A stretch of DNA of 64,000 bases from Mesorhizobium_G sp049840935 (GTDB taxonomy: Bacteria > Pseudomonadota > Alphaproteobacteria > Rhizobiales > Rhizobiaceae). Positions 35,526 to 43,591 of this stretch are shown piece after piece; the first letter of the stretch is position 1, and each line of letters begins with the position of its first letter. Under the pieces are notes generated by a model. It saw only the letters and a list, made by a program, of their open reading frames with translations, made no database searches and had not been told where the DNA came from. The stretch spans positions 124,001 to 188,000 of the forward strand of contig JASGJA010000016.1 of assembly GCA_049840935.1 (NCBI GenBank), read 5' to 3'. The position numbers and the translations under genes are program-made.

Positions 35526-36992
35526 TCAGACGAAGATCTTTCCCGGATTGAGGATGAACTGGGGATCGAGAGTGCTTTTCAGACCGCGCATCAATTCGAG
35601 ATCGATCGGCGGTTTGTAGTGGGCGAGTTCCTCACGCCGAAGCTGTCCAATGCCATGCTCGGCAGTTATCGAACCACCGAGTCGGATCGCGATGTCGTGG
35701 GTCGTGCGGTTCACCGCTGCCAGCTTGCCGCTCCAGTCCGCCTCCGGTGCGCCGTTCGCCTGCAACGGATTGAAGTGGATATTGCCATCGCCCAGATGAC
35801 CGAATGCGAAGGAGCGGATACCGGGGAATCTCTCCGCAAGGGCCTGACTGGCTTGCTCGATGAATTCAGGCACCTTGGCGACCGGAACCGAGATGTCGTG
35901 CTTGTAGGATATGCCCTCGCGGCGATGTGCGTCGGGGATAGCTTCGCGCAGCCTCCAAAGAGCTGCGGACTGTTGCGACGAAGTAGCCAGAACACCGTCC
36001 GCGACCTGTCCGGCCTCCAGCGCCTCGGCGAATACCTCACCAATCCCATCTTTGATATCCTCCCGGTTATCGAATGAGGCGAGATCGGCCAGAACGTACC
36101 ACGGGTGCGGTTGCGGCAGCGGATCGACGATGTCTGGAATATGCTTCATCGATATATCGACGCAGACCCGCTCAATCAACTCGACCGCCGTTACCTGTTC
36201 AGCGAAGCGATGCCGTAGACGGCGGAACCATCCCAGCGCTGCCGCAGGGCTTTCCATCCCAACGAATATGGTTGAGACGGCTCGAGGCAGGGGAAACAGC
36301 TTGAGGGTGGCAGCGGTTACGATTCCAAGTGTACCTTCGGAACCGATGAATAGATGCTTCAGCGCGTAACCTGCGTTGTCCTTGCGAAGACTGTTCAACC
36401 CATTCCAGATGCGGCCGTCCGCGAGAACCACCTCCAACCCGCAGACCATTTCGCGCATCGTTCCATAGCGCAGCGCGTTTATGCCGCCGGCATTGGTGGC
36501 GATATTGCCGCCGATCGTACAGCTACCCTGTGCGCCAAGCGTAAGCGGGAAAAGGCGTTGAGACGCTTCGGCCGCGTCCTTGACATCGCCGAGGATGCAG
36601 CCGGCCTCGACGACCATAGTGTCGTCATCCAGGTCGATGGAACGGATGCGGTTCAACCGCCGCGTACTGATAATGACCTGTTGGCCGCTGCCGTCGGGCT
36701 GAGCTGCTCCGGTCAGACCCGTGTTCCCACCCTGCGGCACTACGGCGATGCCGGCCTCGGCGCAGAGCCGAACGGCCGTCTGGAGTTCCTCGGTGGTAGA
36801 CGGCTGAACCACAAAGGCAGGAACACCCACATAACTATCGCGCCACGAGCGGGCCATGTCCTCGGTCGTTCCGCGATCTAGAACGACCCCGTGTGGGCCC
36901 AGGCTCCCTTCGAGCTGGTCCCGCAGTTTGCTGTAATTCTCAGCGTCTCGTGTTCGCCTTTCGAACGGCGTGGTTTGCACGTTTGGTATCAC
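35526..36992 (-). CDS. FAD-linked 2-hydroxyacid dehydrogenase (GlcD / D-2-hydroxyglutarate dehydrogenase type)
   Basis: A 488-residue VAO-family flavoenzyme. The FAD_binding_4 domain has VVPQGGNTGLTGAAQPDGSG and LTLGAQGSCTIGGNIATNAGGINALRYG. The C-terminal FAD-oxidase domain has the metal-site FGHLGDGNIHFN and the ending ITAEHGIGQLRREEL...DPQFILNPGKIF. It oxidises a D-2-hydroxyacid to a 2-oxoacid; relatives such as D-2-hydroxyglutarate dehydrogenase pass electrons to ETF, which fits the dedicated EtfBA at 45626-47352. The RraA-like aldolase downstream could cleave the oxo product. It is divergent from the first GMC gene; the CAAAATTGTCGA motif at 37010 lies in the shared promoter region. Confidence 0.88.
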   Translation of the reverse strand: MIPNVQTTPFERRTRDAENYSKLRDQLEGSLGPHGVVLDRGTTEDMARSWRDSYVGVPAFVVQPSTTEELQTAVRLCAEAGIAVVPQGGNTGLTGAAQPDGSGQQVIISTRRLNRIRSIDLDDDTMVVEAGCILGDVKDAAEASQRLFPLTLGAQGSCTIGGNIATNAGGINALRYGTMREMVCGLEVVLADGRIWNGLNSLRKDNAGYALKHLFIGSEGTLGIVTAATLKLFPLPRAVSTIFVGMESPAAALGWFRRLRHRFAEQVTAVELIERVCVDISMKHIPDIVDPLPQPHPWYVLADLASFDNREDIKDGIGEVFAEALEAGQVADGVLATSSQQSAALWRLREAIPDAHRREGISYKHDISVPVAKVPEFIEQASQALAERFPGIRSFAFGHLGDGNIHFNPLQANGAPEADWSGKLAAVNRTTHDIAIRLGGSITAEHGIGQLRREELAHYKPPIDLELMRGLKSTLDPQFILNPGKIFV

Positions 36993-37009
36993 GTAAATAG
37001 GACTCGCGG

Positions 37010-37021
37010 CAAAATTGTCGA
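37010..37021. promoter_or_regulatory. Shared motif CAAAATTGTCGA, copy 1
   Basis: This 12-base sequence lies between the divergent dehydrogenase (start 36992) and the GMC gene (start 37111). An identical copy occurs at 40562-40573, before the transporter operon and facing the GntR gene. Two identical 12-mers in the only two divergent promoter regions of block A suggest a common operator, most simply for the GntR regulator at 39752. This is inference. Confidence 0.45.
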
Positions 37022-37110
37022 TAATCTAGACGCCAAGATTGCACACGATTGAAATCCCTGCAATGATAAACCAACCGCTCTTCGGAGCAGGCAGCTCAGG
37101 GAGGAGCGAC

Positions 37111-38785
37111 TTGGAACAGGATTTATTACCCAAGACACAGGCGCGGCGTCGGGAAGGAGTAGCAGACGTCGTGATAGTCGGAGCCGGACCTTCAGGTTCG
37201 ATTGCCGCGAAATTCCTTGCAGAGGCAGGGCTTTCGGTGGTCTGCCTCGAGCAGGGATTTAACGCAGATCGTGACCGCTACCCGGGCAGAAAGCCGGAAT
37301 GGGAACTCGTTGCCCAGAAACAGTGGCATCCCAATCCGAACGTTCGTGACCTGCCGCGTGACTACCCGATCAACACGAATGAGTCGGATATCAATCCACT
37401 CATGTTTGCAGGTGTAGGGGGCAGCACGACGCTATATGCCGCTCATTGGACCCCGTTCCTGCCATCGGATTTTCGCGTACGCTCACTGGACGGCGTGGCG
37501 GATGACTGGCCTTTCGACTATTACGACCTTCTGCCATATCTCGAAGAGGTCGAATGGCTCGTAGGCGTTTCCGGTGTTCCGGGAAATCCTGCCTATCCTG
37601 AGCAGAAAAGGTATCCGACGCCCCCATTGCCGATCGGCGAGTCGGGCATGGCGGCAGCGCGTGGCCTCGACAAGCTTGGCTGGCACTGGTGGCCCGGTAC
37701 CAATGGCATACCATCCATAGCACATAATGGCCTCAACCCATGCGTTCGGCGGGGGACTTGCATCACAGGTTGCCCGGAAGGGGCAAAATCGACCGCCGAC
37801 ATCACACTGTGGCCGGCGGCAATCCATGCCGGAGCGCGCCTCGTGACGGGTGCGCGGGTGCGGGAGATCGAGGTTGATGATAAGGGTCTCGCCTCCGGGG
37901 TGGTCTATATCGATGCGAATGGCAGGGAGCGGCGTCAGTTGGCGCGGGTGGTAATCGTCTGCGCGAACGGTATAGGCACTCCCAGGCTTCTTCTCCTCTC
38001 AAAGTCGAAACGCTTTCCGGATGGCCTCGCAAACTCGAGCGGCAAGGTCGGAAAGCGCCTGATGATGCATCCGTTCTCCGCAGTCCTCGGAGTCATGGAC
38101 GAGGATCTGAATTCATGGCGTGGGCCGTTGGGTCACAGCGTGGAATTCCTTCGAGTTCTACGAGACCGACGAGAAACGCGGCTTCGTGCGCGGGGCAAAA
38201 TGGGGCGCGATGCCGACGGGCGGACCGCTCGGCGCAACCAGCGCCTTCGGCAGTCGCGCGTTCGTCGAGGACGACGATACGCTCGATCGTCACTGGGGCG
38301 TGGCGCTTCAGGACACGGTGCAGCGTCGTTTCGGGCGGGGTATATTGTGGGGGATCATCGGCGAGGATTTGCCAGAGGAATCCAACCGCGTCGTACTGGA
38401 TCCCGAACTGACTGATTCGGACGGCATTCCGGCGCCGAAGCTGCATTACAAAGTATCCGAGAATTCCAACAACATGCTCCGGTTCCACGTCGACCGTTTG
38501 CTGGAAGCGGTGGAGGCAGCCGGCGCGATAGAGACTGCCGTAGTGCATCAGATGCGAGACACGGGTTGGCACCTGCTTGGAACTGCGATGATGGGTGACG
38601 ATCCGAAGACGTCGGTCGTCAACCAATGGGGAAGGACCCATGATGTAGAGAACCTCTATATCATGGATGGCAGCACCTTTCCCACATCCGCAGGCGTGAA
38701 CCCGACGGCCACGATCATGTCGGTCGCGCTCCGTCAAACACGCCATCTCATCGAAAACCGCCGCAACCAAAGGAGCGCATCATGA
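37111..38785 (+). pseudogene. GMC-family oxidoreductase 1, frameshifted
   Basis: FAD-dependent alcohol/sugar dehydrogenase. The FAD motif VVIVGAGPSGSIAAKFLAEAG is near the N-terminus. FAGVGGSTTLYAAHWTPFLPSDF and the C-terminal active-site DTGWHLLGTAMMG and SAGVNPTATIMSVAL are present. The frame breaks after RGPLGHSV near 38141-38145; the next frame continues SFEFYETDEKRGFVRGAKWG. GTGGAATTCC has one base too many compared with the intact paralogue at 49358. The TTG at 37111, preceded by AGGGAGGAG, is preferred by analogy with the paralogue; ATG at 37063 is possible. The stop overlaps the next gene (ATGA), the small subunit partner. Confidence 0.85.
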
Positions 38786-39216
38786 CGATCTCGACCCTGG
38801 GGGCCGACGACCGGGCCGCGTTCGCCAGGATCGCGGACGTGCTGCTGCCGGCGCACAAGCGACTTCCCGCCGCGAGTTCGGTGGATGTGTCCGGCAAACT
38901 CCTGGATGCCGTCATTGCGGCGAGACCCGATATTGCCGAAGCGGTTAAGCGTGCCCTCGCTGCGGTTCACGGCATGGAGGGACGGGCTGCCGCCGAACAC
39001 TTGCTAAAATCGGACGGCGAGGGGTTCGATGCGGTCGGCCTCGCGGCCAGCGGTGCGTATTTCATGTCGCCTGCGGTCCGCGAAAAGCTGGGATATCCCG
39101 GTCAGGAAGCGGTTCGCTACGATCCGTATGAGACGCCCGAGTATCAGTCGAACGGCATGCTGGAGCGGGTTCTTTCGCGCGGCCCGATCTTCCGGGATGC
39201 GCGGCGCCCGCGCTGA
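38782..39216 (+). CDS. Gluconate 2-dehydrogenase subunit 3 family protein 1
   Basis: A 144-residue small subunit that accompanies GMC-type flavin dehydrogenases. The family's N-terminal RIADVLLPAHKRLPAASSVDV and the C-terminal AAGAYFMSP...LGYPGQEAVRYDPYETPEY are visible. In gluconate 2-dehydrogenase this subunit helps export and stabilise the flavoprotein, which passes electrons to a multi-haem cytochrome c; no such cytochrome gene is in the window. No Tat motif is visible here. The gene starts in the ATGA overlap with the GMC gene, showing coupled translation. The copy at 50989 is homologous and equally coupled to its GMC gene. Confidence 0.87.
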   Translation: MTISTLGADDRAAFARIADVLLPAHKRLPAASSVDVSGKLLDAVIAARPDIAEAVKRALAAVHGMEGRAAAEHLLKSDGEGFDAVGLAASGAYFMSPAVREKLGYPGQEAVRYDPYETPEYQSNGMLERVLSRGPIFRDARRPR

Positions 39217-39252
39217 GCATTCAGGGCCGGCGCATTTAGCACCGACCTGGTT

Positions 39253-39765
39253 CTAGGGCGAGCCGATGCCACCTAGCATCTCTGCCCACAGAACGATGAG
39301 GCAGGGAGCATCTAATGCGACGCTTTGCGCCAGATGGATCATTCGCGAATGTCGACCACGTTCTACGAAGACAGAATTTATCAGTTCGCTCGCTCCATCG
39401 AGGACGTGAGGCGCCCCCTCGCTCGCTTCCATGTGCAACACGCCCTCGACGCGCACGATGCGAACATTGTCCAGAGTGGTGGCTGCGGATCTGATCTGAG
39501 CGATTGCGTTGAGCGTGGCCGCCCGACAGGCGCGGCGACCGTCTTCAAAGGTCAACTCGCGTCCAATCATGCCCACGGACTGAAGACGGCCTGCGACCAG
39601 CGGCAATTGACCAGACGTGATGATGAGCGATCCGACCCGGCTGAACGGCTCATAGTCGGAAACCGCGGCAGGCGGCTCCGGCAGTGCGATACCCAGTTCT
39701 GCAAGACGAGTTTCAGTCGCTTCCGTCATCTCCGTTGCAAATCCGTCGAGTTCAGTCAGGACCAT
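39253..39765 (-). CDS. Rid (YjgF/YER057c/UK114) family protein
   Basis: A 170-residue member of the Rid/YjgF superfamily. It has the strands GSLIITSGQLPLVAGRLQSVGMIGRELTFEDGRRACRAATLNAI and the ending SVALDAPCLIVLWAEMLG. Founding RidA enzymes hydrolyse reactive enamine/imine intermediates; this longer subgroup is often found in catabolic operons with unproved roles. The ATG at 39765 overlaps the end of the GntR gene by 14 bases, showing one transcript; ATG at 39732 is an alternative. It faces the GMC-1 operon. Confidence 0.82.
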   Translation of the reverse strand: MVLTELDGFATEMTEATETRLAELGIALPEPPAAVSDYEPFSRVGSLIITSGQLPLVAGRLQSVGMIGRELTFEDGRRACRAATLNAIAQIRSAATTLDNVRIVRVEGVLHMEASEGAPHVLDGASELINSVFVERGRHSRMIHLAQSVALDAPCLIVLWAEMLGGIGSP

Positions 39766-40423
39766 TAAAATAGACCGCGTGCACGCGACGATAAGCCTCC
39801 AGCGCGGGGTAGATGTGCTTGCGGCACAATTCGGCAAGCAATTCGCGCTCGCCGCTCTCCAGCGCGTCAATCATCGATTTATGGTCAGCGTGGGAACGGC
39901 GCAGATGATCGGTGTCGCCAAGCGCATACCAATGGATTGGCGTCGTCTGCATCCATGCCTGCGAGATCGCCGTTGCAAGGAAGCGGTTTCGGCACGCGTC
40001 GAACATCGTCTCGTGAAAAGTAGTGTTCAGCCGCGAAGCCTCTTCCTTGTCGCCCGACTTCGACGCCGCGAGATAGTTCGCATTTATCTTGCGGAGATCG
40101 CTCACCAGATCCGGATCGGCTGGAACGGGAATGCGCAGCGCCGCCTCACGCTGCAGGAGTGCGCGAAACTCGTAAAGCTCTTCCAATTCCTGGATCGAAA
40201 AGTCCCGGACAACGACGCCCTTGTTCGGTCGACGCTCGACCAGGCCCATATGATCGAGTTCGGCAAAAGCCATGCGCAGCATGTGGCGTGTCGTGGAATA
40301 GCGTTCAGTGATCTCCTCCTCGACAAGCCGCTCACGCGGACGGTATCGACCGAAGATGATTGCTTCGCGAATGGCATTGGCCAACTGGGTGACCGAACGC
40401 TCATTACTCATCTGTTTCTGCAT
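39752..40423 (-). CDS. GntR-family (FadR/FCD subgroup) regulator
   Basis: A 223-residue repressor. The N-terminal winged helix (VTQLANAIREAIIFGRYRPRERLVEEEITERYSTTRHMLRMAFAELDHMGLVERRPNKGVVV, about residues 11-72) is followed by an all-helical FCD ligand-binding domain with metal-binding histidines (NTTFHETMFDAC, HADHKSMIDAL, RKHIYP). It is divergent from the transporter operon beginning at 40617, so it probably controls that operon and perhaps its own and the 37-kb promoter. FCD regulators usually respond to small organic acids. The ATG at 40411 (MSNERS) is an equally good start. Confidence 0.9.
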   Translation of the reverse strand: MQKQMSNERSVTQLANAIREAIIFGRYRPRERLVEEEITERYSTTRHMLRMAFAELDHMGLVERRPNKGVVVRDFSIQELEELYEFRALLQREAALRIPVPADPDLVSDLRKINANYLAASKSGDKEEASRLNTTFHETMFDACRNRFLATAISQAWMQTTPIHWYALGDTDHLRRSHADHKSMIDALESGERELLAELCRKHIYPALEAYRRVHAVYFNGPD

Positions 40424-40516
40424 CTGAAGTCATTTCAGTGCCCCTCCCTGCTCGACGTTCCCTCCCACGTCACTATGCCATTTATCAATGCTGCAAGGCA
40501 TGCCGTGATCCACCTA

Positions 40517-40573
40517 TTGACAGGAATTATCACGTCAAGATAGAAACGACAAATAAGAAAACAAAATTGTCGA
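40517..40573 (+). promoter_or_regulatory. Promoter and candidate GntR operator of the transporter operon
   Basis: A consensus TTGACA lies at 40517-40522, with a weak -10-like GATAGA about 17 bases further on. Downstream, CGACAA (40547-40552) and TTGTCG (40567-40572) form inverted half-sites 20 bases apart. The second half-site is inside CAAAATTGTCGA (40562-40573), identical to the motif at 37010. GT-N2-AC symmetry around TTGTCGACGA suits an FCD-type GntR protein. Binding is inferred from position and symmetry. Confidence 0.45.
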
Positions 40574-40616
40574 CGATATTATGAACGCCCTGTGGGGCTC
40601 TAACTGGGAGGCGCAT

Positions 40617-41714
40617 GTGAAAGATTTAATCATCATCGAAGAAACAAGGGAGCAGGTGGAGTTCTCGCGACGCGAGTTGTTTCGCACGCTAGGCACGGCA
40701 GCCGCGGGCGCGGCGGTCGCAACATCGCTAATCGCGAGCCTTACCGCCCAGGCAACCGCTCAAGAAGTGCCGACCGCATCGTCGAGCGGCAAGAAGGTGC
40801 GCATCGGCCTGCCGCTAAACTACGGCCCGTTTAACCAGCCATGGCGGCGCGGTTGCTGGCAGATCGCGAAGATTGTGGAGGAGAAGGGCGGGGAACTCGT
40901 CACCGTTCGTGGAGAACCTTCCAAGCAGAGCGAGCAGCAGTCTGAACTGCAACTTCTCGACCAGGGAATCGACGTTCTCATCATCGGTATCTACCAGACG
41001 GAGTCCGAGACTGCGTTCATTGTCGATCAGGCTCGCGCGAAGGGCGTCAAGACAGTTGGCTTTGCGGTGACGGTTAAGGACTCGCCTGCCGTTATCGAAG
41101 ACAATTTCGGTGTCGGTGTGAACATGGGCTATCTCGTGCAGAACGCGCTGGCGCGCCAGGGCGCGATTGTCCAGACCGCTGAGGATCGCGGCTTCTATGC
41201 CGGCTTCGATGCGATGGCCGACACTGTGGAGTTGATGACCAAATACGAGCCGCGCATGAAGCTCCTGCCCTTCATGTCGGGTTCGGTATCCACCAGCGAC
41301 CAGATTTCCAAGGGCCGTGACAACGTTCTTTCATTGCTCCAGGCAAATCCGGATCCGGCCAGTGTGCAGGCGATCCTGTCGTGGTGGTGGCCGCTCGCCG
41401 TTGGCGCGGGTCAGGCGCTGCGGACCGTCGATCGTGATATCCTGATCGCCAGCCATTACTTCTCCGATCAGCTTCTGGGCGAGATGGCGACGCCAGGATC
41501 GAGGATCCGCTTCGCGACCGATACGCCCTGGACCTACATGGGAGGGAAGGTTGCCGAACTAGCGCTTCGCCTTGGCCGTGACGAGCCCGTTGAAAACATC
41601 GTCTACCGCACGCCGGTCAATACAATCGGCCCAGACGGCGCAGAAGCCGCGCTCAAGGAACTGAAAGAACAGGACGCGGCCGCGATCGCGCTGCTTGGGA
41701 AGTACGGCGGCTGA
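40617..41714 (+). CDS. Tat-exported sugar-type ABC substrate-binding protein
   Basis: A 365-residue periplasmic binding protein of the Peripla_BP_4 (ribose/TorT-like) class. The N-terminus has a twin-arginine signal, FSRRELFRTLGTAAAG, then a hydrophobic stretch ending LTAQATAQE, so it is probably exported folded through Tat, unusual for this class. The mature domain starts KKVRIGLPLNYGPFNQPWRRG. GTG at 40617 is chosen because GGGAGG precedes it; ATG at 40581 lacks one. It is the first gene of a plus-strand operon running to about 53.1 kb. The ligand is unknown; the class binds sugars, cyclitols and similar polyols. Confidence 0.87.
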   Translation: MKDLIIIEETREQVEFSRRELFRTLGTAAAGAAVATSLIASLTAQATAQEVPTASSSGKKVRIGLPLNYGPFNQPWRRGCWQIAKIVEEKGGELVTVRGEPSKQSEQQSELQLLDQGIDVLIIGIYQTESETAFIVDQARAKGVKTVGFAVTVKDSPAVIEDNFGVGVNMGYLVQNALARQGAIVQTAEDRGFYAGFDAMADTVELMTKYEPRMKLLPFMSGSVSTSDQISKGRDNVLSLLQANPDPASVQAILSWWWPLAVGAGQALRTVDRDILIASHYFSDQLLGEMATPGSRIRFATDTPWTYMGGKVAELALRLGRDEPVENIVYRTPVNTIGPDGAEAALKELKEQDAAAIALLGKYGG

Positions 41715-41784
41715 CCTTTGTCAGCATCGGTGCCGCTCTTGAGGCAGGGCGGCACCAATTTGCAGCATCAGGGAGGAATGGAAG

Positions 41785-42535
41785 ATGGGTGATCGTCTCA
41801 AGGGAAAGCGTGTAATTTTCGTGGGTGCCGCCACCGGGATCGGCAAGGTCACGATCAAGCGCTTCGTGGATGAGGGGGCGAAGGCAATTCTCGTGGACGC
41901 ACAGAAGGATGTGGGCGCGAAGACGGCCAAGGAATACGGTGCTGACTTCATCCAATGCGACATCACCGACGAGGCTGCGGTCAAGGCAATGGTCGACCAG
42001 GCCGCGAAGCTGCTCGGCGGCATCGATGTCGTCGTCAATAATGCCGCAATCCAGTTCTCCGGCAGCGTCACGGACTTCGACGCTGCAAAGTGGGACAAGA
42101 TTTTCGCTGTAAACGTGAAGGGCATGTTCTTGACCTGCAAGTATGCCGTGCCGCATCTGCGCAAGTCGAAGGCTGCTTCCATCATCAATACCGCGTCTCT
42201 CGCCGGCAAGCGCGGTGGCCCGGGCATGACTGCCTATTCTTCGACCAAGGGTGCAGTCATCGCCTTCACCGTGTCGCTCGCTATGGAACTTGCGGCGGAC
42301 GGAATTCGCGTAAACGCCGTATGCCCGGGTTGGGTCGACACTCCATTCAATGGACCGGCGATCGACTACATGGGCGGAGCGGACGTACAGCAGAAGGTGC
42401 TGGCCAGCCTTGTCCCGCTGGGACGCCAGGCCGTGCCGTCGGAGATCGCGCCGCTCTTCGTCTATCTCGCATCTGACGAGTTCGAGCTTCATGACGGCTC
42501 AGTCAATCGTCATCGACGGCGGCGTGTACAACTAG
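41785..42535 (+). pseudogene. Short-chain dehydrogenase/reductase, frameshifted near its end
   Basis: A classical SDR with the NAD(P) motif GAATGIGK near residue 14, VVNNAAIQF, the catalytic NTASLAGKRGGPGMTAYSSTKGA (Ser, Tyr-x3-Lys) and NAVCPGWVDTPF. The frame breaks after YLASDE at about 42480-42484. Removing one T from GAGTTCGAGC gives SSFMTAQSIVIDGGVYN and a stop at 42535, the standard SDR C-terminus, for about 249 residues. As written, translation runs on into the permease gene and produces a false 599-residue fusion. It lies between the binding protein and the permease of an ABC transporter and probably oxidises the imported substrate or its product. Confidence 0.86.
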
Positions 42536-42579
42536 GTATCGCCGAGCGGCGCGACACCAGGAAACGGCAGGGAGGCAAG

Positions 42580-43584
42580 ATGACGATGGTGGTTACTGCA
42601 ACACCGGTCGCCGCGCGAAAGCCGGGGGATTCGATGATGATCCGCCTCCTACGCCGCTGGGGGACCATTTGCGTGATCGTGATCGTCGGGATCGGATTCG
42701 CTCTTGCCTCTCCTTACTTTGCGACGGTGTCGAACCTGAATAACATCCTGTTCGCGATGATCGTCAGCGCCCTCGTCTCCATCGGGCTGACATACGTGGT
42801 CGTGGCGGGCAGCTTCGACCTGTCGATTGGAATGACCGTGACGACCGCATCGATCGTCACCGCCTATCTCATGCCGACCACAGGTCCGTTTATGGCGGTC
42901 GTCGGCGCGCTGCTGGCGGCCTGTCTGATCGGTCTCGTGAACGGATTGCTGGTCACTTACGGCCGCCTGTCCGGTATCGTGGTCACGCTCGGGATGATGT
43001 TCGTGCTCGGCGGCATTAACCAGTTCATCACCAACGGCTATCAGATCGCCATCGATTATCAGGAAGTGGCGTTCCGTTGGATAGGACAGGGCCGCGTCGG
43101 GCCGATCGCTGTGCCGGTGCTTATCCTGCTGGCCGTATTTGCTCTATGCTATCTGCTGCAAGCGAAGACGAAAGCTGGCCATTATATCTCGGCGGTTGGA
43201 GACAATGCCGTTGCCGCCTACTATTCAGGCATACCGGTCTATCGCTGGATCATTATGTCGTTCGTTCTCGCGGCGTTGATGAGCGGCATAGGCGGCGTGA
43301 TCTTGACTTCGATTTCGTCCTCGGCGCAGCCAGTCGGCGGGCAAGGCTACCTTCTCGAGGCCTTTGCCGCTGTATTCCTTGGCGCTACTATCCTCGGCAA
43401 GGGAAAGCCGCACGTGCTCGGCACGCTGCTCGGCGTCTTCTTCCTCTACATGGTGAGCGCGGGCATGAATATGGTCGGGGTTCCGTTCGCGGCCCGGCAG
43501 CTCTTCAACGGATTGGTTCTGATCGCGGCCGTGGGTGCGAATGCACTGCTCAACCGCGAAGAGATCCACCTCAAATTCATCTGA
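42580..43584 (+). CDS. Sugar-type ABC transporter permease (RbsC family)
   Basis: A 334-residue BPD_transp_2 permease with about nine membrane helices. It contains the conserved GLTYVVVAGSFDLSIGMTVTTASIVTAYLM and the loop contacting the ATPase (AVGDNAVAAYYSGIPVYRWIIMSFVLAALMSGIGGVI). It forms the inner-membrane channel for the binding protein at 40617 with the ATPase at 43592. The ATG at 42580 is preceded by GGCAGGGAGGCAAG, a clear ribosome site, which shows it is a separate gene even though the SDR frame reads into it. Eight bases separate it from the ATPase gene. Confidence 0.92.
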   Translation: MTMVVTATPVAARKPGDSMMIRLLRRWGTICVIVIVGIGFALASPYFATVSNLNNILFAMIVSALVSIGLTYVVVAGSFDLSIGMTVTTASIVTAYLMPTTGPFMAVVGALLAACLIGLVNGLLVTYGRLSGIVVTLGMMFVLGGINQFITNGYQIAIDYQEVAFRWIGQGRVGPIAVPVLILLAVFALCYLLQAKTKAGHYISAVGDNAVAAYYSGIPVYRWIIMSFVLAALMSGIGGVILTSISSSAQPVGGQGYLLEAFAAVFLGATILGKGKPHVLGTLLGVFFLYMVSAGMNMVGVPFAARQLFNGLVLIAAVGANALLNREEIHLKFI

Positions 43585-43591
43585 TCGCGTT

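Noticed and set aside
41785..43584. Genuine SDR-permease fusion protein
   Set aside because: The SDR C-terminus and stop are present in the next frame and the permease has its own start and ribosome site.
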